DNA of 64,000 bases, taken from Lycocorax pyrrhopterus obiensis (Eukaryota; Chordata; Aves; Passeriformes; Paradisaeidae). This document shows, in pieces, positions 57,001-64,000 of the stretch. The stretch covers positions 1,302,001-1,366,000 of the forward strand of contig JACSVZ010000038.1 in assembly GCA_014706295.1 (NCBI GenBank). Reading direction: 5' to 3'. The position numbers and the translations under genes are program-made. Position 1 is the stretch's first letter. Each line of letters begins with the position of its first letter. The notes beneath the pieces were generated by a model, which saw nothing but the letters and a program-made list of their open reading frames with translations, searched no databases and had not been told where the DNA came from.

Positions 57001-60000
57001 GTTTAATTTATGCAAGTGGTTTAATTTACATCAGTAAGGGAATCTTGCCCTACATCTTCGAGACATCGAGTAGTTATTAACTTGTCATTATGGTAATCAA
57101 CAATAATGTATGGAGGGGAAATAAAGTGAAATGTTTTATTGCTATACTGTAAATTACTTAGCCTGTGCCCCAGAACTGTAACTAACCCTAAGAATGCTCC
57201 ATCTTATCACTTTTTTGGGGAATATAGTCGAATGTTGTGCCATCTCAAAGCTGATGGAAGAGCATGAGGGGTGGAGGGGAATTTGGTCATAACAGTTGCA
57301 TATTATTCCTAAGCTGGGAAATGCAGAATAAATGATTTCGTTTGGGAACTGTGATGATCTTTGTCTTGCTGTTTATTTTTTATCTCTGTCACCCTGGTGC
57401 CTGTGATTGCATGTAAGGTCACAGGTTGTTTCACATAGATGTCTATCTGCTGGGGTTTTTTGTTCTGGTATTGGTTTTGGAAATCATTTCCTCCTCCTTA
57501 TAACTAATAATACTTGAGGGAGTTTTAGTTTGTTTTAACCTGCAAGTGCTGATGATTTCAGAGACTGATAGCAGATTAGGGAGTACTGTGAGGAGGAAAA
57601 GAGAGAGCAGAGCAGCTCAGACCTGAGCAATTAGAGGTTAGAGGAAGTGTGTTCAGCCATTGGTGATGTAGAATGTAACTCTTCTGAGGGCAGAAATGTT
57701 CTTGTGGGGGTTTTGATATATAATTTTAAACATCTCAGGGCATTGTGCATTTTCCTTTAAACCGAAAAATTCACTTGCTCTGATGCTTTCATTTCTCTTC
57801 ACCACCACTTCTCTATTTTCATTTCACTCTTCGCCACCACCCAGAACTTCATGGTTGAATCAGCCCTGACAAACCACTCCTGAAGAGAGCAGAGAGGGAG
57901 TCGTGGCACAAAATGGGGTGAAGAATTCAGTCAGAAATGGGAACCCCAAAGGGAAGCTCCCCAAAAGCCATTTGTTACAGCCTGTATTATTTATTTAATT
58001 TCTTTGCATCTTTGATAACTTGTATCTCAATGGTTTGTAATATCCTAGTGTTACAAGAAGGACGAAGTTTAGCAAAGGTTACCACAGATGCGATTTGAAA
58101 TGGACAGTCTAAATTTTTGTTGAAACTGGCTGGATTTGTTTAGTCAATATTGCTAGGAACTAAACAACAGCAAAGTGTGGGTGAAGACTGTCAACATGAA
58201 GGGGGTGCTTTTATCTCATAAATTAATTATCATAGCTTTAATTTAGTTGTAGCTTCACTTTTGGTTCTATTTCAGCCTGATTTATACTTTGTGGAATTTA
58301 ATACAAAGGGTTAATGTCTATATGTCATTTGTCTGCCACATGAAAAAATCAAAGCTCTTATTGTGTTAAACCTTTTATATTCTCAGTGAACATCTTCACT
58401 TACAGTTAATGCTATAGGATAGGAAAAATCTGATTCATTTTGGACTGAAAGTTTGGTCTATATGTGTAAGAATATTGTATTTTTTCCTATAGCAGAAAGA
58501 TTTGCAGCACAGACCTTCTGGATCTCCACAAAGTTCGCCCCAGTGCATTTCCCCAGGTTTGTACTAAAGAATGATTTCTGTGCTCAAGGCTTATCTGTTC
58601 GATTGTATTTTTTTTCTTTAATATGTTTTAAAGGCTATACACAGTGTATTATTGAAGTATAGAGAAGGTCTCTTTTAATAAGATGGCTTCATTTTTTTTT
58701 CTATTGGGAATGGCTTAGAGGCTCCTAGCAATCTCCTGTGTGTTTTTATCTTTTTATCTTTTTATTTTTCTTTATACCTTCTTGCTGTGTAACCTCAAAA
58801 TATCATGGTGAAAAGGGATCAATAAGCTCGTTTTTCATTGATTGTCTATTCTCTGGCCTCTGAAAAGACTAGAACTGTGAACTTTGTTTTACATCAGATT
58901 TTCATAATTGTCTATTTAAAACTTGCCTGCAGCTAGTGGTTGCTAGAAATCTCTAAGACAAGCTAGCACTAATGGTCTGAACATAAGTCTTTGTTGAAAC
59001 AAAGTGAGGAAAAAGGATCTGGGAGGGAAAAAAAAGCCAAGAAGAAAGAACATCTGTATTGCAGCACAGGCTTTGAAATATCTTTTTGCTCCTGGAAAAG
59101 ACCATCCCAGTCACAGGTGTATTAAATGGCATTTTAATTTGTAGATGGTACAAGGTCTGCATTAACAGAACAGCTGAGTGTCAGAACACAGCTGACTTGG
59201 ATGTCTGAGCATCACTCTGGGTGTTTCAGGTGTTTTCAGGTACCATTCGCATTGCAAGGTGTCTTCTTCATGCAATGATTCTTCCCAAGAGGCAGCACAG
59301 GGGATAATTGTTACGAGAAGATAAGTGGCTGTTTGCATTACCAAGGATGGGTCTGTGCATTTAGGAGACAGTGCAGAGACTAAAATAGGAAGCAATAAGG
59401 GCTAATGAAAATGGGAGAAGTTGTCTGTAGGGCTGGTCGGTGAGGAGCTCTGTGGTACCCAGGCTGGCCTGTATGAGGGGAGCAGCGATCGATGTGGGGC
59501 ACAGCAGTGTGCAGACAGTGCTAATTGAACTCAGAAAATGGCTTTTGGGCCATGCAGGCTCTGCTAGGCAGACAGTCCTCATTTTCCTTAGTCAAAAGCA
59601 AAAGCTGGAAATTAAAGGAACAGCTAATAGCCTGGGCATTGTATGTTCTTAGCCACAGCATAACCCTGGAGACTGCAGTGCCCAGCAAAAAACCCCAAAG
59701 ATATTGTATCAATGTAAAAGAAAAATTCATTTTAAGAGAGATATAAACTGTGTTGTATGTTCCCATCCCTCTCCCCTTGTTTTGCCTCTGGAGATTTTTT
59801 AGGTCTGGCCTATCTCTGTGTAACAGAACTTTATGTTCCTGGCTTGTGGAGCACAGAAAGAGAACTTGATGGCCAATAATTTCAATGCTTCCCCAAATGG
59901 AAACAGAGAGACATTGGTTATTAAGCCTTTGTTTAAGAAATCTGACTTGGCAAGTCTTGCAAATATCTAATTAGTCTCCTTTTGGGGGTTGGAGGTGATG

Positions 60001-63000
60001 GAAAGGACTCAGTTTACCCAGTCTGTTGTAGACTGACAGTGCACTGTGTGTGTAGCTGGGAGGTTTTCAAACCCAAACAGGTTTTGGGAAAGGTATTTCC
60101 AGCAGGAAAAGATGTGGTGATATAATTTCTATTAAATGTCATTGATGAAACCTCCCCCGCAGCCCCAAAACAATTCTTCTGTCAATGAAGATGAAATGAG
60201 AGACAAGCAGGCATAGAGCAAGGGATATGAAAAAATGTGGAAAAACCTGTTTCATGACAAGAACCACAAATACCTTGATTTAACTGCTTCACTGAGTAAG
60301 GCAGAAGTGGGAGAGATAATTATTAGCGAAGGTATACTAAGGAGGGCAGGCTGAAAAAGGGGAACTTTTAGGGATGGGTGGACACCAGTGTTTTTACTAG
60401 AAAAGTGATGCATAAACCTTGTCTGGGAACTGGAGACCCTCTTGAACTGCTACAGCAGCAGCCCCCTGGTCCTGGAGCAGCCTCCTGAACACGGGACTGG
60501 GAGTGGGGCTGGGTCTGTCCCTGCAGTGACAGAGCCCTGGGTTCAGGATCCGTGAGATGGCTCCCACTCCCATGTCCTTAAAAGCTCTTTGAAAAAGGGC
60601 AGCTACAGACCTTGTCAGGGATCAGTTCTAAAGATTGTCTGGCTGAGTCTTCGTCTTTGACTTCCCTGAAGTTCCTTTTTTAAAAGGATGTATTTTGTCT
60701 CCCGTTCCTTATCATTTATTACAGACATTAGTACTAAATAATTGTATCTATTTTTTATAAGTCTATTACAGGCTTCCACGTATTGTGTAATAGTGATTAA
60801 AGTTTCAAATATCTTTCCAGTTCACAGTCTGTCTAGATTTAAAAAGCATTAAAAAGCTGCAGTATTAAAATTAAATTTAGCTCTGGTATCTATTATGTGC
60901 GGTGTGTGTGCATGCAGATATAAATCGCTGTGAGCAATAAGCATTGCAAAGAACTTGTGGGTTTTTTTCTGTGATCTCTGATTTTTCTTGTTTGCCATGA
61001 AATGTTCTGTGCCCTTATACGGTGGGGTGTGAATAATTGTGTGTAGGTTCTGGTGTTTTACTAAAGGAGAAGATACTTTGCAATTTCCACACTAAATGGG
61101 CACAGTAGGGACCAATTTCCTGCACTTCAGACCTGCTGATTTAGCCAATACAGTAAGTTAAGTGGCAGCTTTACATTTCTAGAAGGATCACAGGTAGTAT
61201 AAAAACAGAGCATCTCTGGGGCCACTTTACTGTGCCAGGTCTGAGGGCAGCCAGTGGTGAGCATGGGGAATACAAATTCAAAAAGCAGCGGCAGAAGCAA
61301 TGCGATACCAGCTCACCCCGAGCTGTCTTTTTGTGGTTCCTTTTCAAGAAAATGGAATGAGAATGTTTTTTTGGACAATGAGCTCCTGACATCCAAGATC
61401 CTGTCAGTTCTCCGTCCGCATTCCGAGCGAGGGCTGAGAGCAGGCGAGCTGCAGTGCACGCCTCATTTTCTGAGTACCAATTCCATTTTTGCCTCTTTAG
61501 CCACTTCTCTGAAGGAGCAGCCTCGAAGTCTTCTCCTGGGACCGGATGGCACCCCAGCACTGTCCCGGAACCTCGGGATGACTATCGCCCAAAGGGGACA
61601 TTCCCAGCCTTCACTGAACACTGCTGGAGCTGTTAATAAATTTGGGTGAGTAAAATGCTTCTTTTCTAATCCACTGGTTTCAGCTTCCCCCCACCTCCCC
61701 AGCGTGAAAAGAAAAATGAGAACTCACGTTGTGTTTCCAAGCTTAAAAGAGTTTTATTGAGCTTTTAATGCTGAAAGTTATTTCCCTGAACAATACGCTT
61801 TTTTTTGCTTTTTTTTTTGTCTTTAGTCCCTCTGTCCTGTGTCACAAAAGATATTGTATAAAGTAGTGCAGTGTTTGAATGTTTCTGTATAGTTTATGGT
61901 TTTCATGGATATATTTGTCTTGAGAATTGTTGTGAAATTCAGTGATCTTGTCTGAGTTCAGCTATTCTAGGTTGGGCTGGTGCTGACTGGTGTAGGAGGC
62001 AGCAGTGTTTTAAATTGCAGAATACCTTCATTAAAATAGTAGGCAAACTCAAAGCTATCTGCTGTTTTAAGTAGCTATTTACTTTTGATGTGCCCCAGTT
62101 ATGCTCCCTTCCCAGTGAAAGTGCCCTTTATACTCTGAACTGGCTGTGGCTTGTCACCAGGTGATGTCCTTGTAAACTGTCATACCAGAAGTTACAAGCT
62201 TTGCTCATGCTGCTCTAATTAAACTGCAGTATTTCAGTGTTGGAGTTGCTAAATTGATTTAACTGTCTGTAGAGTGCAGTGGTATCTTTTCTTTATTTAT
62301 TGTAAGATAATTGTACTATAGTTTAGGAAAGATGCTTGTTAAAGAAGTTGGATTATTTTTTTAATTTTAATTGTTCTGGTCTAATTTCTTTGGCCATTTA
62401 GGCTGATTTCAGGAGACATGGATGAAGGGGATTCAGGCTTTATAAAATTTAAGCAGACTTCGGATGACGTTGTCTCGCTTGCACCTTCAACAGCAGACTC
62501 CATTTTTCTGGAAGGTATGGAATTTTTGTGCTTTTCAGGATTGTTATGCAACTTCTCCCATGGGTTTTAAAGCAGCACCGAGGTGTTTTTACTCTTGTTG
62601 TTGTTACTGGTGGTAAAGAGGGATATGGCGAGAAACAATTTAATAATAGTTGAAATTGAATGTGCTTTTGCTCTAGATGCATATTCCGTGTCCCTCCGGA
62701 GTGAAATAGAAACAGATGCTCATGAGTTTGAGGCAGAGTCTTGGAGTGTTGCAGTGGAACAGCCTTATGCAAAAAGGCAAAGGAAAGACGTGATAAAGAG
62801 GCAAGATGTCATTTATGGTAAGAGTGTTTGTTATTCTTAAAACTTCCTCTGTTTCATAGTGCCACTGTTGTGAAACAAAGCAGAAATAATTTTTGTTGGT
62901 TTCCATTTTGACTTGTGCTTGAAAACTAAAATTGAGTGAAGATTTTCGAGTCTGTTACCTGCATTAGTGTGTGTAATTCCTTGTGTGAATGCCTTTAAGC

Positions 63001-63521
63001 ATCCCACGGGCTTCAGTAGGGCTCTGTAAGCAGCAAAGCCCAGCTGTACAATTAGGGAACAGCTCAGCTGCTACTGGGAGATGTCCTTACATAAGTAGGG
63101 TCAGTCACTGCTGGGTTGGGACATTAGCAAGGCAAATTTAAGAGCTTCACATGAGTGATGCAAAGACTGTGGTGCAGAAGGTGATTGTGGCTTTCAGAGC
63201 CTGCTCTTCAGTCTCACTGCACAGCATATAAATGACTTTTGATTTTATTTTTGTATTTCCCCTTGCCCAGAACTAATGCAGACTGAAATGCACCATGTTA
63301 GGACACTGAAAATAATGCTGAAGGTGTACTCCAAAGCCATGAGAGAGGAGCTGCAGTTCCCAAATGCAGTCATCAACAAGCTCTTTCCCTGTGTGGATGA
63401 GCTGCTGGAGATGCATGGGCAATTCCTGCTCCAGTTGAAGGAGAGACGAAAGGAATCCTTGGAAGAAGGCAGTGATCGAAATTATATAATCCAGAACATT
63501 GGAGACCTCTTGGTAAAACAG
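32985..63521 (+). CDS. ARHGEF18: Rho guanine nucleotide exchange factor 18, 5' part (gene overview)
   Basis: Lbc-family exchange factor (p114RhoGEF) that activates RhoA/Rac1 at epithelial junctions and the actin cortex. Sixteen coding exons join in frame: 32985-33060, 38105-38241, 38643-39142, 40752-40962, 41602-41716, 42349-42406, 42621-42665, 42947-43027, 43384-43489, 44065-44239, 56881-56948, 58493-58556, 61501-61645, 62402-62514, 62677-62817, 63271-63521. They give 762 residues. A Ser-rich disordered N terminus (about 1-440) is followed by a C1 zinc-finger-like domain (about 472-518), a linker, and the start of the DH domain (from about 676). Identity rests on strong similarity to remembered human ARHGEF18 ([54 protein letters not shown]). 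The rest of DH, the PH domain and the coiled-coil tail lie beyond the window. Alternative starts are annotated separately. Confidence 0.93.
33061..38104 (+). other. ARHGEF18: ARHGEF18 intron 1
   Basis: About 5 kb, GC-rich for most of its length and AT-rich around 36.8-37.2 kb. No repeat element, RNA gene or further exon is firmly seen. Several ORFs of 100 or more codons here are on random frames without splice context. Confidence 0.7.
38105..38241 (+). CDS. ARHGEF18: ARHGEF18 exon 2, ends at a GC donor
   Basis: The acceptor ctgtcttgcag is followed by GG completing Gly. The frame reads [40 protein letters not shown] and MAEEK. The donor is AAG|gcaagt, a consensus GC-AG donor, and it joins in phase to GAG GAC of exon 3. 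No nearby GT donor keeps the frame. Confidence 0.75.
38242..38642 (+). other. ARHGEF18: ARHGEF18 intron 2 (GC-AG type)
   Basis: 401 bp beginning GCAAGT and ending tgcctttgcag. Nothing else is recognised. Confidence 0.7.
38643..39142 (+). CDS. ARHGEF18: ARHGEF18 exon 3, Ser-rich N-terminal region
   Basis: 500 bp encoding a disordered segment. [20 protein letters not shown] matches the human long-form stretch around SMEDL...GSEYLQDLG. Near the end, [16 protein letters not shown] matches human SRRRSWERS, a basophilic-kinase-like RRHSW site. The donor CGC AG|gtacgg continues as R|FSLD. Confidence 0.9.
39143..40751 (+). other. ARHGEF18: ARHGEF18 intron 3
   Basis: 1.6 kb. No mobile element or additional exon is recognised. 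Confidence 0.8.
40752..40962 (+). CDS. ARHGEF18: ARHGEF18 exon 4
   Basis: Encodes [20 protein letters not shown], then [20 protein letters not shown] and [20 protein letters not shown]. It corresponds to human LSLDASAVDEEP through [21 protein letters not shown] resembles a SUMO acceptor motif (psi-K-x-E), which is inference only. Ends in phase 0 at GAG GTG|gtgagt. Confidence 0.88.
40963..41601 (+). other. ARHGEF18: ARHGEF18 intron 4
   Basis: 639 bp with an antisense CR1 fragment at about 41190-41320. Confidence 0.8.
41190..41320 (-). mobile_element. CR1 LINE, antisense fragment
   Basis: Contains 'tgcctggtgcctcttgtcct', 'aagaagagtctggccctatc' and 'cctctgtcaggtagttgaag', the reverse complement of CR1 3' sequence. 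Confidence 0.75.
41602..41716 (+). CDS. ARHGEF18: ARHGEF18 exon 5
   Basis: The acceptor acttctccag opens a phase-0 frame reading [39 protein letters not shown]. It lines up with human [20 protein letters not shown] followed by ISPGLEVPTPPVQG. It ends GAA G|gttggt, exactly the phase exon 6 needs. A longer open frame over the same bases (41412-41726) is a shadow. Confidence 0.88.
41717..42348 (+). other. ARHGEF18: ARHGEF18 intron 5
   Basis: 632 bp. Nothing recognised. Confidence 0.8.
42349..42406 (+). CDS. ARHGEF18: ARHGEF18 exon 6
   Basis: Encodes [19 protein letters not shown], nearly the same as human LEPPVLECMEKDHVEPDHV. The last Val codon is split GT|G with exon 7. Confidence 0.92.
42621..42665 (+). 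CDS. ARHGEF18: ARHGEF18 exon 7 (micro-exon)
   Basis: 45 bp encoding [14 protein letters not shown](G), matching human LIVQQVLQELRQYHG. The acceptor is ttggtag and the donor CATGG|gtaagt. Confidence 0.93.
42947..43027 (+). CDS. ARHGEF18: ARHGEF18 exon 8
   Basis: Encodes [20 protein letters not shown] and FEFLSN, matching human ARQRACMSASPG...[10 protein letters not shown]. Phases GG|G in and GA|A out. Confidence 0.93.
43028..43383 (+). other. ARHGEF18: ARHGEF18 intron 8
   Basis: 356 bp ending tctcctttcag. Nothing else seen. Confidence 0.85.
43384..43489 (+). CDS. ARHGEF18: ARHGEF18 exon 9
   Basis: Encodes [20 protein letters not shown] followed by [15 protein letters not shown]. Matches human [20 protein letters not shown]. 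It is highly basic and contains a candidate RRLSS phosphosite. Confidence 0.93.
43490..44064 (+). other. ARHGEF18: ARHGEF18 intron 9
   Basis: 575 bp with a perfect-length 50-bp tandem duplication at 43670-43769. Confidence 0.85.
43670..43769. repeat. 50-bp tandem duplication, two units
   Basis: Two adjacent 50-bp units beginning 'atccctgaattccagccca' with only a few mismatches. A recent local duplication. Confidence 0.95.
44065..44239 (+). CDS. ARHGEF18: ARHGEF18 exon 10, first half of C1 domain
   Basis: Starts with a highly charged run ([20 protein letters not shown]), then [20 protein letters not shown] and [13 protein letters not shown]. The zinc ligands His, Cys-x2-Cys and the next Cys are all present. 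The spacing H-x12-C-x2-C-x11-C-x2-C matches the C1 domain of ARHGEF2 as remembered. Exit phase 1 (A|AT) leads to the second half 12.6 kb downstream. Confidence 0.95.
49368..50935. repeat. About 41-bp minisatellite, roughly 35-40 units
   Basis: Diverged tandem units whose core is 'gtgccctccctgaggggaaa' followed by 'gcaggctaagggtg' and similar. Units of about 35-43 bp are arranged in places as dimers of about 85 bp (50600-50800). A local 20-bp triplication (gtgagggttgtgggtggcaa) lies at 49831-49890. The core CCCTGAGGG is palindromic and resembles the TFAP2 consensus. The array stops where the CpG-rich segment begins. Confidence 0.93.
50936..51300 (+). promoter_or_regulatory. ARHGEF18: CpG-island promoter inside ARHGEF18 intron 10
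   Basis: Abrupt rise in CpG density. An NRF1-type palindrome CGCGCAGGCGCA lies at 50957-50968 and an ETS-type CTTCCGGG at 50987-50994; there is no TATA box. A consensus donor (gagtccg|gtaaga) at 51070/51071 suggests a short non-coding first exon of about 50.99-51.07 kb on the + strand. It would drive transcripts joining exon 11 or later, and so a short ARHGEF18 form beginning at the internal Met of exon 13. A start on the other strand cannot be excluded. Confidence 0.7.
56881..56948 (+). CDS. ARHGEF18: ARHGEF18 exon 11, second half of C1 domain
   Basis: Completes Asn then encodes [20 protein letters not shown] and PK. The Cys-x4-His-x2-Cys-x6-Cys ligand set completes the C1 module begun in exon 10. 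Phase 1 in, phase 0 out. My memory of the human long form contains no counterpart of this exon. Confidence 0.93.
56949..58492 (+). other. ARHGEF18: ARHGEF18 intron 11
   Basis: 1.5 kb, AT-rich, ends in a NAGNAG acceptor (tatAGCAG). Nothing else recognised. Confidence 0.8.
58493..58556 (+). CDS. ARHGEF18: ARHGEF18 exon 12
   Basis: Encodes [21 protein letters not shown], a short Ser/Pro linker, in phase 0 and out phase 1 (G|CC). The acceptor is a tandem AGCAG, so the first Gln can be included or skipped. Donor gtttgt is acceptable but not strong. Confidence 0.78.
58557..61500 (+). other. ARHGEF18: ARHGEF18 intron 12
   Basis: 2.9 kb for the long form. Its last 240 bp (from 61263) is protein-coding in the alternative MGNTNSKS form, with a TATA box just upstream. 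Nothing else is recognised in 58.6-61.1 kb. Confidence 0.8.
61198..61205 (+). promoter_or_regulatory. ARHGEF18: TATA box of the alternative ARHGEF18 start
   Basis: TATAAAAA lies 58 bp upstream of the ATG at 61263, predicting initiation near 61228 and a 5' UTR of about 35 bases. Its presence fits a cell-type-specific promoter. Confidence 0.55.
61263..61645 (+). CDS. ARHGEF18: ARHGEF18 alternative first coding exon (MGNTNSKS form)
   Basis: ATG at 61263 in context gagcATGG opens [20 protein letters not shown], then [40 protein letters not shown] and so on, into the shared exon 13 sequence without interruption. It closely matches a human ARHGEF18 isoform beginning MGNAHSKSGDRHSALP, with [17 protein letters not shown] conserved; I recall this as the leukocyte/eosinophil LOCGEF-type N terminus. 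Gly2, Ser6 and Lys7 fit the N-myristoylation consensus. Joined to exons 14-16 it gives 296 residues within the window. Confidence 0.9.
61501..61645 (+). CDS. ARHGEF18: ARHGEF18 exon 13 (shared part)
   Basis: In the long form the acceptor is tgcctctttag|CC, inside the open frame of the alternative first exon. The frame is the same in both. Encodes [20 protein letters not shown] and [20 protein letters not shown]. The Met at 61578 (MTIAQRG) corresponds to the start of the common short human form (MTVSQKG). Ends TTT GG|gtgagt. Confidence 0.92.
61646..62401 (+). other. ARHGEF18: ARHGEF18 intron 13
   Basis: 756 bp, AT-rich, no recognised element. Confidence 0.85.
62402..62514 (+). CDS. ARHGEF18: ARHGEF18 exon 14
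   Basis: Encodes [20 protein letters not shown] and [17 protein letters not shown], matching human [20 protein letters not shown]. Phase 2 in, phase 1 out. Confidence 0.96.
62677..62817 (+). CDS. ARHGEF18: ARHGEF18 exon 15
   Basis: Encodes [20 protein letters not shown], then [20 protein letters not shown] and RQDVIY, the conserved segment leading into the DH domain of Lbc-type exchange factors. Confidence 0.97.
62818..63270 (+). other. ARHGEF18: ARHGEF18 intron 15
   Basis: 453 bp. Nothing recognised. Confidence 0.88.
63271..63521 (+). CDS. ARHGEF18: ARHGEF18 exon 16, start of DH domain
   Basis: Encodes [60 protein letters not shown] and NIGDLLVKQ. This is conserved region 1 and following helices of the DH catalytic fold that loads GTP on Rho. 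Ends in phase 0 at CAG|gtgtga. Confidence 0.97.
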
Positions 63522-64000
63522 GTGTGAATTAAATCCTACCAATGATGTTGACACTATAAAGCTTCTAAAAAGCTACCTGTAAGGGTAGAGTTATGTGATG
63601 TAAAGGTTGATTTCATCCTGGGTTTGTGGTTATCTTCCCAGTTAATGTGGGAGCGTGACTCCCAGGAATATATCTAGGCACAAATAACGTGAAATGGTCA
63701 TTCAATGTTCTTTGGGCATGTACGTATACATGTTGTGGGATATGTGACTTGTTTGGTTCTATTTTTCATCTATTCAAAGAGTAAAGTAACATGTTCCTGG
63801 TGTCCATTCCAAATTTGGCTCTCCTTCAAATAATGCCAAACTTCTTCATTCTTATCTTTTAAAAGTACAGTCAGGATCCTTTGAACTCATGGCAGCTTTA
63901 GCACCATTCTGGCATGGAGTGGATGCAACAATTTCTATCACATATCATGACCTTTTTTTTTGCTCTTCAACTTTTACAGTTCGCAGACTTTTTTAAGTGC
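63522..64000 (+). other. ARHGEF18: ARHGEF18 intron 16 (partial)
   Basis: AT-rich intron running to the window edge. The rest of the DH domain is expected beyond it. Confidence 0.8.

Noticed and set aside
60155..60215. Acceptor-like cctcccccgcag followed by [17 protein letters not shown] and a stop
   Set aside because: The phase needed from exon 12 gives an early stop and there is no donor. At most it is a poison exon, with no supporting evidence.
63971..64000. Possible acceptor cttttacag and next ARHGEF18 exon at the window edge
   Set aside because: The following codons read FADFFKC, unlike the FSGENGE-type continuation of the DH domain expected in this family.

Overview
The window is vertebrate nuclear DNA and almost certainly avian. 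It has intron-split genes with GT/AG borders, short introns, many CR1 LINE 3' ends (the ATTCTGTG tail preceded by a 'ggtcccttccaaccc' block), and a GC-rich, minisatellite-laden texture typical of a bird microchromosome. I cannot name the species. I see no bacterial-type genes, CRISPR arrays, tRNA or rRNA genes.

Region 1 (1-28.3 kb, + strand) is most of the insulin receptor gene INSR. Nineteen coding exons run from the cysteine-rich domain (exon 3 in human numbering) to the stop codon at 23054-23056. All reading phases agree from exon to exon and give 1,142 residues. Exons 1 and 2 (signal peptide, L1 domain) lie upstream of the window. The mammalian alternative exon 11 is not present, so the gene appears to encode only the A-type receptor. 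A 3' UTR of about 5.3 kb follows, ending at a good AATAAA plus GT-rich signal near 28.31 kb, with other AATAAA motifs further on. Intron 2 carries a 29-copy, 30-bp minisatellite that is open on both strands. A second minisatellite sits directly upstream of exon 14, and CR1 fragments flank the catalytic-loop exon.

Region 2 (28.3-33 kb) is intergenic or promoter sequence with one antisense CR1 and one weak candidate exon.

Region 3 (33 kb to the end, + strand) is the 5' part of ARHGEF18 (p114RhoGEF), a Rho guanine nucleotide exchange factor. I assembled 16 phase-consistent coding exons (762 residues) from an N-terminal exon at 32985 to the start of the DH domain at 63521. The gene continues past the window. 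Three transcription starts are suggested: (i) the long form at about 33 kb, which includes a complete C1 zinc-finger-like domain encoded by two exons 12.6 kb apart; (ii) a CpG-rich promoter near 51 kb inside that large intron, with a third minisatellite immediately upstream; (iii) a TATA-box start at about 61.2 kb, giving a protein that begins MGNTNSKS, a textbook N-myristoylation signal, and that uses as coding sequence DNA which is intronic for the long form.

INSR and ARHGEF18 are also neighbours in human 19p13 (from memory), so the block is conserved synteny. The two proteins are not known to form one pathway unit. The most interesting material is the promoter and isoform architecture of ARHGEF18 and the repeat arrays placed against promoters and splice sites.
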